Source: an uncultured Eubacteriales bacterium
GTDB lineage: Bacteria; Bacillota; Clostridia; Oscillospirales; CAG-272
DNA: 6,868 nucleotides
Assembly: GCA_934462885.1 (NCBI GenBank)
Contig: CAKSJC010000089.1
Coordinates: 1 to 6,868 of the forward strand
Reading direction: 5' to 3'
Shown here: piece by piece, positions 6,024-6,868 of the stretch
Numbering within the stretch: position 1 is the stretch's first letter
Layout of the letters: every line of letters starts with the position of its first letter
The notes under the pieces: model-generated
The model's input: only the letters and a program-made list of their open reading frames with translations
Told to the model about the DNA's origin: nothing
The model's database searches: none
Made by a program: the position numbers and the translations under genes

Positions 6024-6868
6024 TTATTCAACAATAACCCGTGCTTCAAGATAATATCTCTTACTTTCGGCTTCTCCCATCGAGAAAGTTTTTCTCGGGA
6101 GCGCGCCGTTTCTCGAAACATACGGTAAAAGCTTCTTTTTGTCCATAACATCCATTATAAAGCCTATGCACCCTTTGTTTGAGGTCAACTTTTTTACGGA
6201 ATCCTCGCCATGGATATAGTCGCATGAAACCCCGCTGTGCGTTCTTATATAATTGTCGATAAAGTTCTGAAGAGTTCCGACGGTCAGCGCGTGGCTCGGT
6301 ATGCTGAACGTCAGAAGTCTGCTCTCTCCTTCGGCTATAACCTTTATATTTTGCGCATCGTTATATCCCGCCGCAGGAATAGTTATTCCGGAAAGTTCAC
6401 GCATTACATCGTCCACATCGCATCCGGTCATTATTCTGTAAATAGGCTCAAATTCAAGAGATCTGTCGGACACAGACGTTATTTCGCAGAGAACATATCT
6501 TGCAGGATGATCTGTCACACCTGTTGTTTTCTTAATGCTTTCCCAGTGTGTTTTTGCTGCCGCGAGAGAGTGGTTTCCGTCGCCTACCGCATAAACTACT
6601 CCCTTTGCCGAGGACTCATATTCTGCGATCTTTTTCATAACGGGTTCAAGATTTTCTCCTGTTATCTCATAACCTTTAATATGTCCTCCGCCCATCATCA
6701 GATCAAAATCATAGGCAACTTTGTATTTTAATTTATTCTTTGTGATCTCGTTAAAAATAGCGTTTTTTTCTCCGACGAGGACTAAAATATGCGGCAGTTC
6801 TATCTTGGCGGCAGCTCTTACTTTGCATCTTGACGGAATACGTTCAACAACGGTAGCCTCAGTAGCGC
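6024..6868 (-). CDS. DUF1015 family protein (COG4198-like), 5' truncated by window
   Basis: The minus-strand frame stays open from the TAA at 6024-6026 to the right edge, giving 280 visible residues; full members are near 400-420, so about a third is missing. The ATG at 6698 is internal, because upstream codons continue the family sequence (EATVVERIPSR, AAKIELPHILVLVGEKN, then YDFDLMMGGGHIKGY). Other family hallmarks are VVYAVGDGNHSLAAAK (about 90-105 of the visible part), DYIHGED (216-222), a CIGFIM segment and LPRKTFSMGEAESKRYYLEAR near the end. The function is not established to my knowledge. The GDGNHS box resembles the DGxHR-type box of ParB/Srx-fold proteins, which include free-serine kinases. 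DUF1015 genes are often found near serA/serC in Firmicutes; here the gene converges on serCA rather than joining the operon, so its expression is separate. Cytoplasmic: no signal or membrane segment in the visible part. Confidence 0.9.
   Translation of the reverse strand, partial: ATEATVVERIPSRCKVRAAAKIELPHILVLVGEKNAIFNEITKNKLKYKVAYDFDLMMGGGHIKGYEITGENLEPVMKKIAEYESSAKGVVYAVGDGNHSLAAAKTHWESIKKTTGVTDHPARYVLCEITSVSDRSLEFEPIYRIMTGCDVDDVMRELSGITIPAAGYNDAQNIKVIAEGESRLLTFSIPSHALTVGTLQNFIDNYIRTHSGVSCDYIHGEDSVKKLTSNKGCIGFIMDVMDKKKLLPYVSRNGALPRKTFSMGEAESKRYYLEARVIVE

Noticed and set aside
6024..6698. DUF1015 gene starting at the ATG at 6698
   Set aside because: The frame stays open to the window edge and the 56 upstream codons match the family (ERIPSR, IELPHILVLV, YDFDLMMGGG), so this ATG is internal.
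6237..6731. Plus-strand ORF of 164 aa
   Set aside because: Antisense to the DUF1015 gene, whose motifs are clear; the translation shows no domain.

Overview
The window reads as chromosomal DNA of an anaerobic, low-to-mid GC member of the Clostridia. An Oscillospiraceae/Ruminococcus-like genome is my best guess, but that is inference from gene content and codon use, not from a marker gene. The main clues are a single-chain pyruvate:ferredoxin oxidoreductase, strong AGGAG-type ribosome binding sites, AT-rich intergenic spacers, and a DUF1015 gene beside serine biosynthesis genes. I see no mobile element, CRISPR array, tRNA or rRNA.

Layout. Bases 1-1547 (+) hold the C-terminal part of pyruvate:ferredoxin oxidoreductase (nifJ/porA-type PFOR), entering from the left edge and closed by a 44-bp perfect palindrome that looks like its terminator. 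A two-gene minus-strand unit converges on it: a DUF4349 lipoprotein (2308-3321), then a SanA/YdcF-like DUF218 membrane protein (1668-2342), overlapping by 35 nt. A 301-bp divergent intergenic region (3322-3622) carries a near-consensus promoter for the next plus-strand unit and, on the minus strand, a possible 20-codon leader ORF. Next comes the serC-serA operon (3623-4705 and 4730-5887), which ends at a bidirectional hairpin terminator (5911-5950). Converging on that terminator from the right is a DUF1015 gene (6024 to beyond the right edge, minus strand), truncated by the window end at its 5' side.

How the genes work together. PFOR oxidatively decarboxylates pyruvate to acetyl-CoA and reduced ferredoxin. 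SerA and SerC perform the first two steps of serine biosynthesis from 3-phosphoglycerate; the third enzyme, phosphoserine phosphatase, is not in the window. The DUF4349/SanA-like pair is probably an envelope module. The DUF1015 protein has no established function that I know of, but its position beside serCA and a ParB/Srx-like GDGNHS box make a serine- or phosphoserine-related role worth testing. Most of the window is ordinary core metabolism; the best leads are the DUF1015 gene, the overlapping envelope pair with its leader ORF, and the long palindrome.
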